Source: Sulfolobus acidocaldarius SUSAZ
GTDB taxonomy: Archaea > Thermoproteota > Thermoprotei_A > Sulfolobales > Sulfolobaceae
Length of the DNA: 64,000 nucleotides
NCBI GenBank assembly: GCA_000508305.1
Contig: CP006977.1
Location: 62,001-126,000, forward strand
Reading direction: 5' to 3'
The first letter of the stretch is position 1; every line of letters begins with the position of its first letter. Below, one piece after another: positions 14,853 to 23,335 of this stretch. The position numbers and the translations under genes were made by a program. The notes under the pieces are model-generated. The model was not told the DNA's origin. It did no database searches and saw only the letters and a program-made list of their open reading frames with translations.

Positions 14853-15014
14853 TTATTTCCAGGCTTCCCTAAGGATTTGTATTTTCACTACGTTCTCATT
14901 CTCATCATAGATAACTCTAACTAGATCTCCTTCCTTGACTTGGAATTTCTGTCTTATTTTTGCAGGGATTGTCACTTGATAATTTCTTGATACTTTAACT
15001 ATCTCTTCCACCAT
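14853..15014 (-). CDS. AbrB-fold DNA-binding protein, 53 residues
   Basis: A short gene starting at ATG 15014 on the minus strand. The protein begins MVEEIVKVSRNYQVTIPAKI and has the swapped-hairpin AbrB pattern: VSRNYQVTIPAKIRQKF then VKEGDLVRVIYDENENVVKI. It closely resembles the Sso7c4 group of Sulfolobus chromatin/regulatory proteins and VapB/AbrB regulators. No toxin gene follows, so a free-standing DNA-binding protein is more likely than an antitoxin. An A/T-rich promoter-like stretch lies at 15025-15050. Confidence 0.85.
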   Translation of the reverse strand: MVEEIVKVSRNYQVTIPAKIRQKFQVKEGDLVRVIYDENENVVKIQILREAWK

Positions 15015-15183
15015 GTTTTCCCAGTCATAATATATTTATCATAATATTTAAAACTTTACTATAAGTATGAAAAGTCAGATTTCCGCCAAAAAGGGAAAAT
15101 AGTACTAATAAGATTAGATGTGTTTTTTGATATTTTTTGTCAGAAACGTTAAATCCTATATTTATCTAGTTTAAAAGTATAAC

Positions 15184-15226
15184 TTGATATGATTTATAAC
15201 GATCAAAAAAATATAAATACTTGATC
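15184..15226 (+). promoter_or_regulatory. Promoter with inverted-repeat half-sites of the Lrs14-like gene
   Basis: GATCAA (15201-15206) and TTGATC (15221-15226) form a 6-bp inverted repeat that brackets the TATA-like ATATAAAT at 15211-15218. A third half-site TTGAT lies at 15184-15188. This places a dimeric regulator site exactly over the TBP site, and autoregulation by the downstream Lrs14-like protein is a natural guess. The arrangement is read by eye. Confidence 0.5.
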
Positions 15227-15251
15227 AATTAGAACTTTATTTGTGAGATAA

Positions 15252-15632
15252 ATGTCCCAAATTAGCGGAGCTAGAATGAAGTTTCCGTCTGGAAAAGACG
15301 CTACCTTAATTGATGTGCTATCGTTCTGTTACGGTCTTTCAGAAACTGATGTGCAAGTACTAGTGGCACTAGCGAAAAGCGGTGCTAAAGGCACAGAAGA
15401 ATTAGAGAGCGACCTTAAATTATCTAAGGCTTCTATAAATCGTAGCCTCAATAAGTTGCTTGAAATGGGTTTAGCAATGAGGATTAAAGAGTCTGTAAAT
15501 AAGGCAGGTAGACCTAGATATCTATATAAGGCTAGAGACTATAATGAGCTTAGAAGTAAAATGCTAAGTGATCTTAAAGATTGTGCAGATAAAATGGCTA
15601 AATTAGTCGAGCAAGAATTTACCCTTCAGTAA
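15252..15632 (+). CDS. Lrs14-like winged-helix transcription regulator
   Basis: 126 residues. A winged helix-turn-helix (about residues 35-95: [21 protein letters not shown] with the wing KAGRPRYLYK) followed by a C-terminal helix for dimerisation. The Lrs14-like family is expanded in S. acidocaldarius, where members affect biofilm formation and motility. The gene at 46726 in this window is a paralogue with the same order of motifs (PSGK, LSFCYxx[10 protein letters not shown], GGRPxY). Single gene with its own promoter; convergent with the next gene. Confidence 0.85.
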   Translation: MSQISGARMKFPSGKDATLIDVLSFCYGLSETDVQVLVALAKSGAKGTEELESDLKLSKASINRSLNKLLEMGLAMRIKESVNKAGRPRYLYKARDYNELRSKMLSDLKDCADKMAKLVEQEFTLQ

Positions 15633-15652
15633 TTCCCTTAATTTTTTCCTAC

Positions 15653-16324
15653 CTAGTAAACATCCTCTATGATATATTTCCACTCGAACTCACTTACTCT
15701 TTCTTTATGTCCACGTACCTTCAGCTCTCTACTGAATAAAGGTGCATAAACCACGAATGTTTCAGCCTCTCCACCTTCAAAAGCGGGATTAAAACCATAT
15801 TTCTCAGCAGCATAAACTATCTTCTTGATATCTTCCATTTCAATAATTTTTCCCACTAACTCAAAGGGAAAACCAAATGCAGATGCTGAAGTTATAATGA
15901 ACTTAAACCCTTCTCTAACAAGGCTATACATGTATTCTTTCTGATCTTTTCTCCAGAGCGGAGTGTAAGTCTTTAGCCCAAGCTCTTCAGCAATGATACT
16001 TATATTCAATCTCTGGTAATCTGATAAGAGAGCTCCAGCCACTATTCCTTTAGCACCTTTCTTCTTAGCTTTTTCAAACGCAATCTTTAGGTCGTTCAGC
16101 TCCCTGTCCTTCTCGCCAACAGTTTCCTGTTGTATTATTTCGAAACCCAATACCTCTGCCTGTTTCTTTGTAAATGTGACATTAGGGTATTGAAACATCC
16201 AAGAGTCTTCCCTTCTGGGGAGAAGAGTTATTAAGCATACCACATTAAAGCCCTTAAAGACTGCCCAATGTAACGAATATGTACTGTCTTTTCCTCCTGA
16301 ATATAGCACGCAGACCTCTTTCAT
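15653..16324 (-). CDS. Diphthine-ammonia ligase family (PP-loop ATP pyrophosphatase)
   Basis: 223 residues, the usual length of the archaeal MJ0570/Dph6 group. PP-loop [14 protein letters not shown] at residues about 8-21, and C-terminal [15 protein letters not shown] that resembles the Dph6 signature. In eukaryotes the family amidates diphthine on elongation factor 2. An equivalent archaeal role is likely for the Dph6 orthologue but not proven here. It is the last gene of a minus-strand operon after moeA, mobA and a methyltransferase, overlapping the latter by four bases. Confidence 0.85.
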   Translation of the reverse strand: MKEVCVLYSGGKDSTYSLHWAVFKGFNVVCLITLLPRREDSWMFQYPNVTFTKKQAEVLGFEIIQQETVGEKDRELNDLKIAFEKAKKKGAKGIVAGALLSDYQRLNISIIAEELGLKTYTPLWRKDQKEYMYSLVREGFKFIITSASAFGFPFELVGKIIEMEDIKKIVYAAEKYGFNPAFEGGEAETFVVYAPLFSRELKVRGHKERVSEFEWKYIIEDVY

Positions 16325-16788
16325 ATTTTATAACAATAAATTGTATGTTCAGTGGGTCCAAAAAATCCCATCGCTGTAATTCTCTTTACCTTTACTAGGT
16401 CTAGTTTTTGAAACTGAAAGTCATGAGAGATTACTTTAGCCCCCTTTTTTGCATAACCTAATATATACGGTTCAATAATTTCGTTAGTCCTTGTGGACAA
16501 ATAGGAGACTAGAATTGTGGCTCTAGGCAACAAGACTGGAGCCAATGAGATCATGTCTCCACATATTATTTCCACATCTCTGTTATTTTCTTGATATGAG
16601 ACAAAGGAGAGCTTTTTATCCAATTCAACACCTATGGCTAGTTTTACCTTAAATTCCTTCTTTGCCACATTCAATATGGCACCCATTCCGGAACCAAGAT
16701 CTAGAACTACATCATTTTCATTAGCGTCTGCACACCTTAACATTTCCCTTGCCACTTCCGGAGGTGTAGGAACAAATGGTACTAACAT
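16321..16788 (-). CDS. Class I SAM-dependent methyltransferase, aKMT-like
   Basis: 155 residues. It begins [20 protein letters not shown], then SAM motif [13 protein letters not shown], acidic loop [16 protein letters not shown] and a C-terminal beta-strand pair ending in HTIYCYK. Length and layout match the small crenarchaeal protein-lysine methyltransferases (aKMT group), but motif I is slightly altered and the substrate is unknown. Overlaps mobA by seven bases and dph6 by four, so it is co-translated with cofactor genes. DNA or small-molecule methylation cannot be excluded. Confidence 0.7.
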   Translation of the reverse strand: MLVPFVPTPPEVAREMLRCADANENDVVLDLGSGMGAILNVAKKEFKVKLAIGVELDKKLSFVSYQENNRDVEIICGDMISLAPVLLPRATILVSYLSTRTNEIIEPYILGYAKKGAKVISHDFQFQKLDLVKVKRITAMGFFGPTEHTIYCYKI

Positions 16789-17369
16789 TTTATTATATAT
16801 TTACTTAATGTAAATTTAGGTTTATAGGAATTTGTAAGATCATCCCAATTATTAACATTTACAAAGGACTTTAACGGTATCCCTTTAAGCCTAATTTCAT
16901 GAGTGCCAACGATATATATCCTCTTACCCAGTTGCAAGAAATCTAACATCTTCTTTACCTTATCTATGTTATCCCTAAGAAATTTCAGGGAGTAGCATCC
17001 TATAAGTGGTTGTAATTCACCGGTATCAACTATAGATATTTCCGCGTCTTTACTGCAAATCTCGTCAGCTATTCTCTTTGACAGAAATGGGTAGTCACAG
17101 CCTGTTATAAATACCTTCTCCTTAGTTAAGTAAGGTAATGCTAGCTTTATTGCTTCTACTGGTCCTCTATTTACATTGTCCAGTACCTGAATTCCATTTT
17201 TTACCCTTCTAATTCTTTTTGTTACTATTATCGGTTCATCAAAATTTTCACTGATTCTCTGAAGGAATGTTTTACAGTCGATTTCATGGTCACACTTATC
17301 CTCTCCAAACCTTTTCGAGGCTCCTCCTGCAAGGATTACAACGTTATAAGATAAGGTGCTGAAGCTCAA
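16782..17369 (-). CDS. mobA: Molybdenum cofactor guanylyltransferase-like (MobA)
   Basis: 195 residues. Nucleotidyltransferase fold with VVILAGGASKRFGEDK near residue 10 and TGCDYPFL near 90, typical of MobA, which attaches GMP to molybdopterin. It overlaps moeA by 26 bases on the same strand; a later start is possible because residues 1-8 are not conserved. Operon context with moeA and divergent mobB supports the assignment. Confidence 0.87.
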   Translation of the reverse strand: MSFSTLSYNVVILAGGASKRFGEDKCDHEIDCKTFLQRISENFDEPIIVTKRIRRVKNGIQVLDNVNRGPVEAIKLALPYLTKEKVFITGCDYPFLSKRIADEICSKDAEISIVDTGELQPLIGCYSLKFLRDNIDKVKKMLDFLQLGKRIYIVGTHEIRLKGIPLKSFVNVNNWDDLTNSYKPKFTLSKYIIKC

Positions 17370-18513
17370 TTTCGTCTCCCTTATGGTAGATTCTGCCTCT
17401 CTTCAACACTCCAAACCCCTTAGCTTTGATTAGTTCACTATAAAGTCCTGTACCCCACCTAAGCGGTTTAGCTAAAACGCCAATAGTGTTAAATAGATAA
17501 ATGGAATCCATTTTGTGCTCAACCTGCATATCCTCAGAGAGTATATATTTTTCATATTTTCTTACTTCCTGTCCTATCATTCTGGAAATCATATGTAAGC
17601 CGTGCTCATGAAATACAGTCAGAGCTGACACTACTTGTCCTGGAAGATTAATGATAGGTTTCCCATTGACTACACCAACTCCACCTCGTTTTATTATATT
17701 TACACTTACTCCCTCGAATAGTAATTCCCCTAATTCTGCTATAACTCTCTTTGAGTAGTCCTTTTCGCCAACCGATGATCCCCCTATCAACACTATGTAG
17801 TCACAGTTCTCAATCATACTTTCTAGCTTAGTTTTCAGAGATTCCTTCTGATCACTAACTATTCCAAAGTAATTAGTAACTCCGAACTTTCTAAGTATAG
17901 AAATAAGAATAGGTGAGATTGAGTCTGGTATCTTATTATCCTCAGGAGAGTCATAGGGACATAGTTCGTCCCCGGATGCCAAAACACAACTATTAATATC
18001 CACGATATTAACCTCTCTGATTTTTTGCATTGTTAGAACGCCCAAGTGATAATGGTTTATAACTTCTCCTTTCCTGACTATTATATCTCCTTTCTTAACA
18101 TCCTCTCCTGCAAACTTTATATCCTTGCCTTCGAATACGTCTTCACTGAACACTATTTGATTATCTCCACTTATTTTAGTGGCTTCTATCCTAGCTACAG
18201 CATTTGCACCTTTAGGTATTGGAGATCCTGTTGCAACATAATACGCCTCTCCTTCTTTTAACTGTGGGATTGCTAAACTGGATGGAAATATCTTCCCGGC
18301 GATCTTTAACTTACCATACTTCTTATAGTCAGAAATATTGAACGCAAATCCATCCATTGCCGAGATGTTAAACTCAGGGATATCAATTTTAGCCACAATG
18401 TCTCTTCCTGCTACTTTCCCAACTGCGTTGTATATACTCTCAGACCTAATATTAGCATTTCTTATGTTAGCATTATCTATTATCTTCCTAGCTTCTTCCA
18501 GTGATATTAACAT
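17344..18513 (-). CDS. moeA: Molybdopterin molybdenumtransferase MoeA
   Basis: About 389 residues. Domains: MoeA N-terminal (IPEFNISAMDGFAF near 45, GSPIPKGANAV near 98), the MoaB/MogA-like domain with IGGSSVGEKDYSKRVI near 235, and the C-terminal barrel. It inserts molybdate or tungstate into adenylylated molybdopterin. The frame extends upstream to 18546 but the conserved N-terminus MLISLEEARKII starts at ATG 18513, just downstream of an AT-rich promoter. First gene of the moeA-mobA-methyltransferase-dph6 operon. Confidence 0.92.
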   Translation of the reverse strand: MLISLEEARKIIDNANIRNANIRSESIYNAVGKVAGRDIVAKIDIPEFNISAMDGFAFNISDYKKYGKLKIAGKIFPSSLAIPQLKEGEAYYVATGSPIPKGANAVARIEATKISGDNQIVFSEDVFEGKDIKFAGEDVKKGDIIVRKGEVINHYHLGVLTMQKIREVNIVDINSCVLASGDELCPYDSPEDNKIPDSISPILISILRKFGVTNYFGIVSDQKESLKTKLESMIENCDYIVLIGGSSVGEKDYSKRVIAELGELLFEGVSVNIIKRGGVGVVNGKPIINLPGQVVSALTVFHEHGLHMISRMIGQEVRKYEKYILSEDMQVEHKMDSIYLFNTIGVLAKPLRWGTGLYSELIKAKGFGVLKRGRIYHKGDEIELQHLIL

Positions 18514-18532
18514 TAAATAAATATTTCCTTTT

Positions 18533-19048
18533 ATGCAAAAAAACATTATGGACTGTATAATTCAGGTGGTAGGTAAGAAAGATTCAGGTAAGACAAGTGC
18601 AATAGAGAGGGCAGTCAAGTCTCTCAAGGATATGGGATATTCCGTTACTGTTCTGAAACACTCTCATCATTCCCTTGATTCACCAGGGAAAGATACCTTT
18701 AGGTTTAAACAAGCTGGAGCTGATTATGTTCTCTTCTTTGGAAATGATTGTGGTATGTTTATTCCTTGTGACATTAATATAATCTATCTATTACCCACAG
18801 ACATTCTTATAATAGAAGGGTATAAAGACCTTAGTTTAGGGCAAAAAATTGAGATAGAGTCGCCGTCTCAAATAGAGAGTGTATCGGAAAGGATAGTCAA
18901 ACTAGGAAGTTTATGTAGTAAATTGGAAGGGAAGTTCATTGTAAATGGAGGGAATGAAGTTGACATAAATAGGGATAAGATGTTAAAGATGTTGTACAAA
19001 CTTCTGAATTTTTTAAATATTAAGGAATTATCCGTGAGAGATAGCTAA
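18533..19048 (+). CDS. mobB: Molybdopterin-guanine dinucleotide biosynthesis protein B (MobB)
   Basis: 171 residues, P-loop GTP-binding protein: VVGKKDSGKTSAIERAV near residue 12-28, then KHSHH and DTFRFKQAGAD, the MobB pattern. It helps MobA make the guanine dinucleotide cofactor. ATG 18533 is used here; ATG 18548 (MDCIIQVVGKK) is equally plausible and leaves more room for the shared promoter. Divergent from moeA with only about 20-35 bases between starts, so the two promoters overlap. Confidence 0.87.
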   Translation: MQKNIMDCIIQVVGKKDSGKTSAIERAVKSLKDMGYSVTVLKHSHHSLDSPGKDTFRFKQAGADYVLFFGNDCGMFIPCDINIIYLLPTDILIIEGYKDLSLGQKIEIESPSQIESVSERIVKLGSLCSKLEGKFIVNGGNEVDINRDKMLKMLYKLLNFLNIKELSVRDS

Positions 19049-19218
19049 TTTAACTTCTTAAATTTTTATATAGTTACAATTAAAAACTAATAATTTGCAC
19101 CATTTGGCAAACTGACATCTTTATAATTCTATCTCTAGTAATAAATGTTATATCTACTTTATCTGTATCAGAATATATGTTAAAAAATTAAATATTTAAG
19201 AGAATATGATTAGGCGAT
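19049..19218. other. Intergenic region before methyltransferase gene
   Basis: 170 bases, AT-rich. TTTGC and GCAAA (about 19093-19110) form a 5-bp inverted repeat. A TATA-like TTAAATATTTAAG lies about 25-30 bases before the ATG at 19219 and could be its promoter. Nothing else is evident. Confidence 0.4.
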
Positions 19219-19914
19219 ATGCTAAATCTCTTAAAGTGTCCAATAGATGGGTCAAAACTTATTGAGAAGTGGAAATGCGAGAGAGGTCATTCCTTCGTCG
19301 AGATGGAAGGAATCATAAATTTCGTTTATAATGATGTTAAGCTAAACGATATACTTGAAAGAGTATCCGGAATATATGAAAATATTTGGGCTCCTTTAGG
19401 TCTCTTTGTGAGCTCTGGTCATAGGTACTCTGAGATAATGAATAATGCAGGAAAGTTTGTGTCGGGGGATACGGTAATCGATATTGGCACCGGCACTGGA
19501 AAACTTTTCGATTACACTATCTGTAATTATTGTTTCGGAGTGGATATCTCAAGTAAATTTTTAAGAATATTGAAGAAGAAAAGACCTAAGATTGTAGCAT
19601 TAAGAGCAGATGTAAATAAATTGCCTTTTAATGATGAGGTTGCCAATGGAGTTTCAGCTATGTTCATGCTTCATTTACTTCCCTCTAAAGTTACTGCCTT
19701 AAGGGAAATTTACAGGGTTCTTAAACCTAAAGGAAAATTTGTTTCCTCAATTCTTACGAGAAATAATGCAATTAGCAGTATTCTAGCTAGTTGGTGGAAA
19801 GTAGATTTGCATCAAGTAGAGTATTATGTACAACTCTTTAACGAGATAGGTTTTTCAAACATAAATTATGTGAGATTAGGCGCTTGGAGCTATATTACTT
19901 GTACCAAGACTTGA
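19219..19914 (+). CDS. SAM-dependent methyltransferase with N-terminal zinc-ribbon-like segment
   Basis: 231 residues. The start LLKCPIDGSKLIEKWKCERGHSF has CP..., C..GH spacing of a short metal-binding ribbon as in RlmA-type rRNA methyltransferases. The catalytic part has VIDIGTGTGKLFD (motif I, about residue 92), GVDISSKFL, and LPFNDEVANGVSAMFMLHLLP (motif IV/post region). Small-molecule or rRNA methylation are both possible. Convergent with the next gene, overlapping it by 20 bases. Probably transcribed alone from an upstream TATA-like element. Confidence 0.75.
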   Translation: MLNLLKCPIDGSKLIEKWKCERGHSFVEMEGIINFVYNDVKLNDILERVSGIYENIWAPLGLFVSSGHRYSEIMNNAGKFVSGDTVIDIGTGTGKLFDYTICNYCFGVDISSKFLRILKKKRPKIVALRADVNKLPFNDEVANGVSAMFMLHLLPSKVTALREIYRVLKPKGKFVSSILTRNNAISSILASWWKVDLHQVEYYVQLFNEIGFSNINYVRLGAWSYITCTKT

Positions 19915-20305
19915 AAATGATTAAAGAAAACAGCAGAAAACTAGCGCCATCCAATCCATTAACTAGCATGGTTATAACATTTGAATAGAATATTGTATAT
20001 ACAGCTATATAGATACCAAACGTTATAAATACTAGGAATATACCCATTAACGCAATAGAGAAAAACCCTTCTCCTTCTCCCACTATCAAGGAAAAAATCT
20101 TTGTGCTACCGGTTATAGAGTAAAATATTCTTTCAACTCCAACTATTACGCCTAGAAAATAGAATGGATAAGGGTTAAGAGTATATATAGCATTAAATAA
20201 TCCCACATGTACATTTATGATTAGGAATAGAGACGTAACAAACATCACTAAGCCTATCACAAAGTTAGTGAGTCTTTTCGCTAGTACTTTAATTCTATGG
20301 GCCAT
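19895..20305 (-). CDS. Hypothetical membrane protein (four helices)
   Basis: 136 residues, not recognised. Four hydrophobic segments at about residues 13-33, 45-58, 77-103 and 115-131 separated by short loops; a basic N-terminus (HRIKVLAKR) suggests an inside start. No catalytic motif is visible. It overlaps the upstream gene (20281-20709) by 25 bases on the same strand, so the two form a small operon of unknown function. Confidence 0.65.
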   Translation of the reverse strand: MAHRIKVLAKRLTNFVIGLVMFVTSLFLIINVHVGLFNAIYTLNPYPFYFLGVIVGVERIFYSITGSTKIFSLIVGEGEGFFSIALMGIFLVFITFGIYIAVYTIFYSNVITMLVNGLDGASFLLFSLIIFKSWYK

Positions 20306-20709
20306 GCTATAACACCTATAAAAGTTTCACCTAATTCTACATCTACTAACTCACCTAAAAGTATTCCTCCTAAAGTTCCTAACACTAGACCTCCAAGCCC
20401 ACCCAATGTATATCCCAGAGCTGCCCCTAATCCTCCTCCTGCAATCTTTCCAACATATTCATCCTTTATCATGTAAATTCTAGCAAAATCATAAGTTCCA
20501 TATTTTCCTTGCTTGCTGAGAAGATAAGCTAGGTCTGTTATAGCCTCCTTTAATTCGTTGATGTCGTTGGTCCTATATAGTGTTGTGTATTCCTCAATGT
20601 TACCATTTTTTCTATAATACGTTATTATAAATCCAGTTTTCGTAAATGTCCTAATGGAATTTGGTGATTTTCTGTTGCTCATAAGTTTAAAAATTACTTT
20701 GTACATCAA
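20281..20709 (-). CDS. Hypothetical protein with glycine-zipper membrane hairpin
   Basis: 142 residues, not recognised. The first about 85 residues are soluble and mixed alpha/beta. Then comes a glycine-rich hydrophobic stretch (GGGLGAALGYTLGGLGGLVLG and onward, about residues 94-123) with repeated GxxxG spacing, a helix-packing glycine zipper. Translationally coupled to the four-helix membrane protein downstream, which may be its partner in the membrane. Confidence 0.65.
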   Translation of the reverse strand: MMYKVIFKLMSNRKSPNSIRTFTKTGFIITYYRKNGNIEEYTTLYRTNDINELKEAITDLAYLLSKQGKYGTYDFARIYMIKDEYVGKIAGGGLGAALGYTLGGLGGLVLGTLGGILLGELVDVELGETFIGVIAWPIELKY

Positions 20710-20818
20710 TATATTTTGATAATATTGTGATAAATATTTTTTCCTCTTATATGTAAACGATACGAAATTTAAACCTTAAATTTTAATTCTATGAACTTTA
20801 ACATAACATTGATTATGG

Positions 20819-21073
20819 ATGATCACTAGCCAGGACAGTAAGAAATACTATGCTGTTAGCAAACTAGACAGTCTTGACCTAGAAAAAAATGTACAAAGTG
20901 GTTATCATGAGCATGTATCTTCAGCTATTGACGAGATATCAAAAAACGTTAAAGATATTCTTAGATCCCAAGGGTATTCTGGAAAATTTGAAATTTTCGT
21001 TGAGGTATATGCTAAGGAAAATGGCAAGTCAAGGTTAATACAGACTGTGAAGTTAAAAATAAATGTGAATTGA
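20819..21073 (+). CDS. Hypothetical protein, 84 residues
   Basis: Small soluble protein with no recognised family. Predicted helix (residues about 25-48) followed by two beta strands (KFEIFVEVYAKENG and LIQTVKLKINV). It lies four bases before the DtxR-type regulator and is probably co-transcribed with it, so a metal- or redox-related role is conceivable but unsupported. ATG 20819 follows an AT-rich stretch; leaderless start likely. Confidence 0.6.
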   Translation: MITSQDSKKYYAVSKLDSLDLEKNVQSGYHEHVSSAIDEISKNVKDILRSQGYSGKFEIFVEVYAKENGKSRLIQTVKLKINVN

Positions 21074-21076
21074 GGT

Positions 21077-21718
21077 TTGATCGAGCTATCTGAGCCATTG
21101 GAAAATTATCTGAAGGAGATTTATGAACTTGAGGAAATGAGAGGTCACGCGAGGGTTACTGATATCATAAACGATTTTAATATATCTCCTGGTACAATAA
21201 GCAAAGCTCTTTCGAAGTTAGAGAAACTGGGGTTAATAAAAAGAGATAACAAGAGACTTACATTAACCGAGGAAGGGAGAAAAATAGCAGAGAGGTTAAT
21301 TAAATCGCATAGACTTTCTGAAAGACTTTTAACTGATATATTAGGTATAGATTGGATAAGGGCTCATGAGCTAGCCCATAGGTTAGAACATATATGGCCT
21401 GAGGATATAATTGAAAAAATAGATGTTATGTTAAATAAGCCCTCTACATGTCCTCACGGACATCCTATTCCAGGTAGAGGAATTAAAATAAAAGGGATTT
21501 TACTTACAGAAGCAGAGGTTGGAAAGTTATATAAGATTTCGATGATAGTAAAGGAAGAGGAATGGATACTTGCAATGGTCACTCAAAAACACATAGTGCC
21601 GGGATCGAAAATAGAAGTTTTAAACAAATATGAAAATACTACAAAGGTTAAGATTAATGATAAGATAGATGAGGTTCCGAATGTTTTAGCAACCCAAATA
21701 TTGGTTGAAAGGATATAA
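21077..21718 (+). CDS. DtxR/MntR family metal-dependent transcription regulator
   Basis: 213 residues. N-terminal winged helix ([28 protein letters not shown], about residues 22-49), metal-binding and dimerisation domain with [18 protein letters not shown] and [11 protein letters not shown] (about residue 125), and a C-terminal FeoA/SH3-like domain. Members sense Fe2+ or Mn2+ and repress uptake genes. The start TTG 21077 abuts a GAGGT with almost no spacing, so translation may depend on coupling to the upstream 84-residue gene. Confidence 0.9.
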   Translation: MIELSEPLENYLKEIYELEEMRGHARVTDIINDFNISPGTISKALSKLEKLGLIKRDNKRLTLTEEGRKIAERLIKSHRLSERLLTDILGIDWIRAHELAHRLEHIWPEDIIEKIDVMLNKPSTCPHGHPIPGRGIKIKGILLTEAEVGKLYKISMIVKEEEWILAMVTQKHIVPGSKIEVLNKYENTTKVKINDKIDEVPNVLATQILVERI

Positions 21719-21740
21719 CTCAATTCTACTCTTAATAGTT

Positions 21741-22922
21741 ATGGAGACCGATATTGTAAAAGCCATATTGTCATATTCTGACAGTTACTCAGCCTTAAGC
21801 GAAAAAGTAGAAGTAAACGGAAACAAGTTAAAAATTAATGGTGTTAATTATGAATTTCGAAATCCTCTTTTGATATCTATAGGTAAATCGTCACCTAAAA
21901 TGGCAAAATTTTTCGTGGAGAGACTGAAGGTTTTAAAAGGACTGATAGTATCGCCATATAAAGCTGAGATCGATAATCTGGAGGTAATAGTATCTTCTCA
22001 TCCTAAGATAACTGAGAAAAGTCTGTATGCAGGAAGTAGAATTGTGGATATGTTAAGGCGAGAGGATTATGACATAGTAATTTTTTTACTGTCTGGAGGA
22101 GCTTCAGCTCTAGTTGAGTACAGTGATGTTCCATTAGAAGTATTAGAGGAAATTAATGATAAGCTAATCACATCAGGTCTTTCCATAGACGAAATAAATA
22201 CGGTTAGAAAGCATTTGTCCAAAATTAAGGGAGGGTGGCTCGCTAAATACTCTAAAGCTCCAATAGTTTCTCTAATAATCAGTGATGTCCCTGGTAGTGA
22301 TATCAGTTTTGTTGGAAGTGGACCAACAATTCTTGATAAGACCTCTGTTACTGACGCTGAGAGAATATTAGCTAAAATAGGTCTCTCAAATTACAATAAG
22401 TATCTAGTGGAGACTCCAAAGGATATTAAAAATACTGTAAATGTAAAGATACTGGACGTAGAGGAGGTCTTATTAAAATTAAAGAACTATCTAGGAAACA
22501 CTTTACTATTAAGTTCAGAAGTTAAAGGTGATGCTTATTCCTTCGGAGTAAACTTAGCTGGTATAGCTAATACCTTTGCAAGAATTGATAGACGGGAAAA
22601 TGTTATTTTAGCAGGAGGAGAGCCTGACGTGAAAATAACATCAAAAGCTGGTAAGGGAGGAAGAAATGGAGAGGTATGTTTAGGTTTCCTAAAATATATA
22701 AGAGCTAAAGCTAAATTATACGCTGTAGCAACCGATGGGATTGACGGTAATAGTGAGTATGCAGGTTGTCATGTAGATCATAATGTAAAAATAGAAAACA
22801 TTGATTATTATATTGAGTCCCACTCGTCGTATGAAATACTTGAGAAAACAGGTAACGTCATTCAAACTGGTTTTACAGGAGATAATGTAAATAATATCTA
22901 CGTTCTCTACCTACAGAATTAA
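21741..22922 (+). CDS. Glycerate 2-kinase (MOFRL family)
   Basis: 393 residues from ATG 21741; the frame extends upstream into the regulator gene but the family N-terminus fits METDIVKAIL. Motifs: ISIGKSSPKM, FLLSGGASALVEYSD near 125, NTVRKHLSKIKGG, SDVPGSDISFVGSGPT, GGEPDVKI with KGGRNGEVCLGF near 310, and ATDGIDGNSEYAG near 340. The enzyme phosphorylates glycerate to 2-phosphoglycerate in the non-phosphorylative Entner-Doudoroff branch used by Sulfolobus. It follows dtxR closely but the functional link is unclear. Confidence 0.9.
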   Translation: METDIVKAILSYSDSYSALSEKVEVNGNKLKINGVNYEFRNPLLISIGKSSPKMAKFFVERLKVLKGLIVSPYKAEIDNLEVIVSSHPKITEKSLYAGSRIVDMLRREDYDIVIFLLSGGASALVEYSDVPLEVLEEINDKLITSGLSIDEINTVRKHLSKIKGGWLAKYSKAPIVSLIISDVPGSDISFVGSGPTILDKTSVTDAERILAKIGLSNYNKYLVETPKDIKNTVNVKILDVEEVLLKLKNYLGNTLLLSSEVKGDAYSFGVNLAGIANTFARIDRRENVILAGGEPDVKITSKAGKGGRNGEVCLGFLKYIRAKAKLYAVATDGIDGNSEYAGCHVDHNVKIENIDYYIESHSSYEILEKTGNVIQTGFTGDNVNNIYVLYLQN

Positions 22923-22970
22923 AACGCATATTAAACAAATTACATTAAGCCTTAGGCAACTTGTTTTGCC

Positions 22971-23003
22971 ATATATAACAAAGATACTAATATATAACAA
23001 AAG
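22971..23003 (+). repeat. Tandem ATATATAACAAA motifs upstream of the orphan permease operon
   Basis: ATATATAACAAAG at 22971-22983 recurs as ATATATAACAAAAG at 22990-23003, offset 19 bases, about two helical turns. Each copy contains a TATA-like core. They precede the gene at 23042 by about 40 bases and may be alternative TATA boxes or a regulator's direct-repeat site. Confidence 0.4.
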
Positions 23004-23041
23004 AAATATATATGCTTTTACATAAATATGTAATTTAATTC

Positions 23042-23335
23042 ATGAGTTCTGGTAAAGTTGTCTTAATGATCAAACTATATCAGGATAGCGTTACCTGGAG
23101 AATATGTTTGAGAGAAAAGAGGATAAAGAAAAAAATCTTAACACCAAGATATCGGCTAAATAACTCAAGACTACTACTCTTTTCCCTTAAGACTTTAGTA
23201 GAAAGAGAATTGAGGCATTATTCCAGGTATAAGAGCAAACTGGTTTCTATATTTCGCGTTATAGAAAGGGAAAATAAAAAATCTGATACTTTTCACTTAA
23301 GATTTGATTTGAAGGGGGAAGTTCGCGGATGGTAA
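23042..23335 (+). CDS. Hypothetical basic protein coupled to ABC permease
   Basis: 97 residues, strongly basic (many Lys/Arg between about 25 and 80), not recognised. It overlaps the permease start by seven bases: the permease ATG at 23329 lies just before this gene's TAA, after a GGGGGA ribosome site within its 3' end. Such coupling supports it as a real gene. A nucleic-acid-binding or regulatory role is possible from composition only. Confidence 0.5.
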   Translation: MSSGKVVLMIKLYQDSVTWRICLREKRIKKKILTPRYRLNNSRLLLFSLKTLVERELRHYSRYKSKLVSIFRVIERENKKSDTFHLRFDLKGEVRGW

